Shown piece after piece: positions 34,698 to 35,719 of a DNA stretch of 35,719 bases; the first letter of the stretch is position 1; each line of letters opens with the position of its first letter. Source of the DNA: Lachnospiraceae bacterium (lineage in GTDB: Bacteria; Bacillota; Clostridia; Lachnospirales; Lachnospiraceae). The position numbers and the translations under genes are program-made. Below the pieces are notes generated by a model. It was not told the DNA's origin. It ran no database searches and saw only the letters and a list, made by a program, of their open reading frames with translations. The stretch spans positions 1-35,719 of the forward strand of contig JAILEN010000077.1 of assembly GCA_024687655.1 (NCBI GenBank), in the 5' to 3' direction.

Positions 34698-35719
34698 ATG
34701 GATAAAACAAAAGGGAAAATCAAACAATTCTTAACCAGAGACATTTCACCCGACATAAAAGAAGTGTTCCGTGACTCCAATATGGAACGCATGGCGTTTT
34801 TCGTCATGCTGTTTTTCGCTATTATTCCTTCGATCATATCCATCTACGCAATGATAATCCCTGACTTTGAAAGAATCCTGTCTGTATATTATGCGTTGCT
34901 AAAATCAATTACTTTCAAGATGGTATTAGTGGTTGCATTAATTGTAATGATTCATTCTTTGATATCAAGAAAAAAAGATATCATTCTGCCGACCACATTG
35001 CTTTTTTTCGCAATGATAGTCTGGATGGTATTATCTCATATTTATCAAAAATGCCATGGATGGGAGTGGTATCTGAGCCCATATCTAAACGAGTCCATAT
35101 GGACGCAGATCCTGTATGTGACCGGCTTTTATTTTTTGGCGATCCAAATCAACAGAGAAAACATGAAAATATGGATATGCCGCGTATCAATCATAGTCAG
35201 TGATGTGGTTGCGGTAGCGGCTTTCTATCTGTGGCAGCATATGACGTTCCCGGTGTATTTGGGAGATTATACTATAGGTTTCGCCGGGATCTTTACTAAT
35301 ATAAACTATTATGGCTATTTTTTAACAGTATGTATTATGCTCAGTGCCGGGTCTTTCGTTTCAGAGTCATCAGATGCATGGCGTAAAGTATCGTTAGCCT
35401 CCCTTATATTAAACTCTGTCGCTTTGGGTCTTAACGATACTCTTGGGGCGTGGATTGCCTGTGGGGTTGGGTGTGTTTTTTTAATCATCGTTTATTACAT
35501 AAAGGACGGTCATATTGATCGATCATCAATAATTGCCACCATTGCCTTTGGAGTATCTCTGATTCTTTCAAGTTTATTTGGAGGCACTATCGTTAATAAT
35601 CTAAATTCCATTGGAACAGATATCGAAATGATAATATCTCAGGATGAAATGATGGGGAGAGCCGGATCCGGACGACTGCAAATTTGGATAAAAACACTGG
35701 AATTAATAAATAATAATCC
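34698..35719 (+). CDS. O-antigen ligase/polymerase-like polytopic membrane protein, 3' truncated by window edge
   Basis: Own translation: MDKTKGKIKQFLTRDISPDIKEVFRDSNMERMAFFVMLFFAIIPSIISIYAM...ending GRAGSGRLQIWIKTLELINNN; open to the edge, many TM helices, GR-SGR-x-W motif typical of Wzy_C. Confidence 0.8.
   Translation, partial: MDKTKGKIKQFLTRDISPDIKEVFRDSNMERMAFFVMLFFAIIPSIISIYAMIIPDFERILSVYYALLKSITFKMVLVVALIVMIHSLISRKKDIILPTTLLFFAMIVWMVLSHIYQKCHGWEWYLSPYLNESIWTQILYVTGFYFLAIQINRENMKIWICRVSIIVSDVVAVAAFYLWQHMTFPVYLGDYTIGFAGIFTNINYYGYFLTVCIMLSAGSFVSESSDAWRKVSLASLILNSVALGLNDTLGAWIACGVGCVFLIIVYYIKDGHIDRSSIIATIAFGVSLILSSLFGGTIVNNLNSIGTDIEMIISQDEMMGRAGSGRLQIWIKTLELINNN

Overview
The window looks like a mostly plus-strand chromosomal segment from a Lachnospiraceae-like Firmicute; the taxonomy is inferred from protein families and gene order. 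It carries long, tightly packed, translationally coupled housekeeping operons: an SH3/NlpC-P60 cell-wall hydrolase; CdaR/PucR-type regulator-ftsE-ftsX-S41 protease-prfB; hom-aspartate kinase; a cluster of poorly characterised genes (9518-12125) including a Cys-rich protein fused to a RelA/SpoT-type HD hydrolase; a THUMP methyltransferase; a C1-type protease and an amidase; rdgB-phosphoesterase-mutS2; a SARP-type regulator; VanW; Lrp-aminotransferase-ecfA1A2T; thioesterase-cvfB-ridA. After these come minus-strand yjfB and CgeB-like glycosyltransferase genes, a patatin and CPBP protease pair, a small DUF4160-like pair, and a 3'-truncated, AT-rich O-antigen-ligase-like membrane protein (34698 to the edge) that is missing from the ORF track. 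The main non-coding signal is a dispersed palindromic repeat family with short (~26 bp) and long (84-88 bp, two internal hairpins) forms. Copies sit directly in front of ribosome binding sites, and two identical 88-bp long copies form an inverted repeat enclosing ecfT. Other leads: a WalR-like TGTAAC-N5-TGTAAC site next to a perfect consensus promoter; a consensus promoter whose predicted start lies inside a terminator stem; a structured leader before 10972; a prfB that has lost its programmed frameshift exactly at codon 26; a response regulator missing most of its receiver domain; an AIRS/HypE-like protein reduced to its C-terminal domain; and a MutS2 whose Smr LDLR-type motif reads LMLI. No CRISPR array, rRNA or tRNA was recognised.
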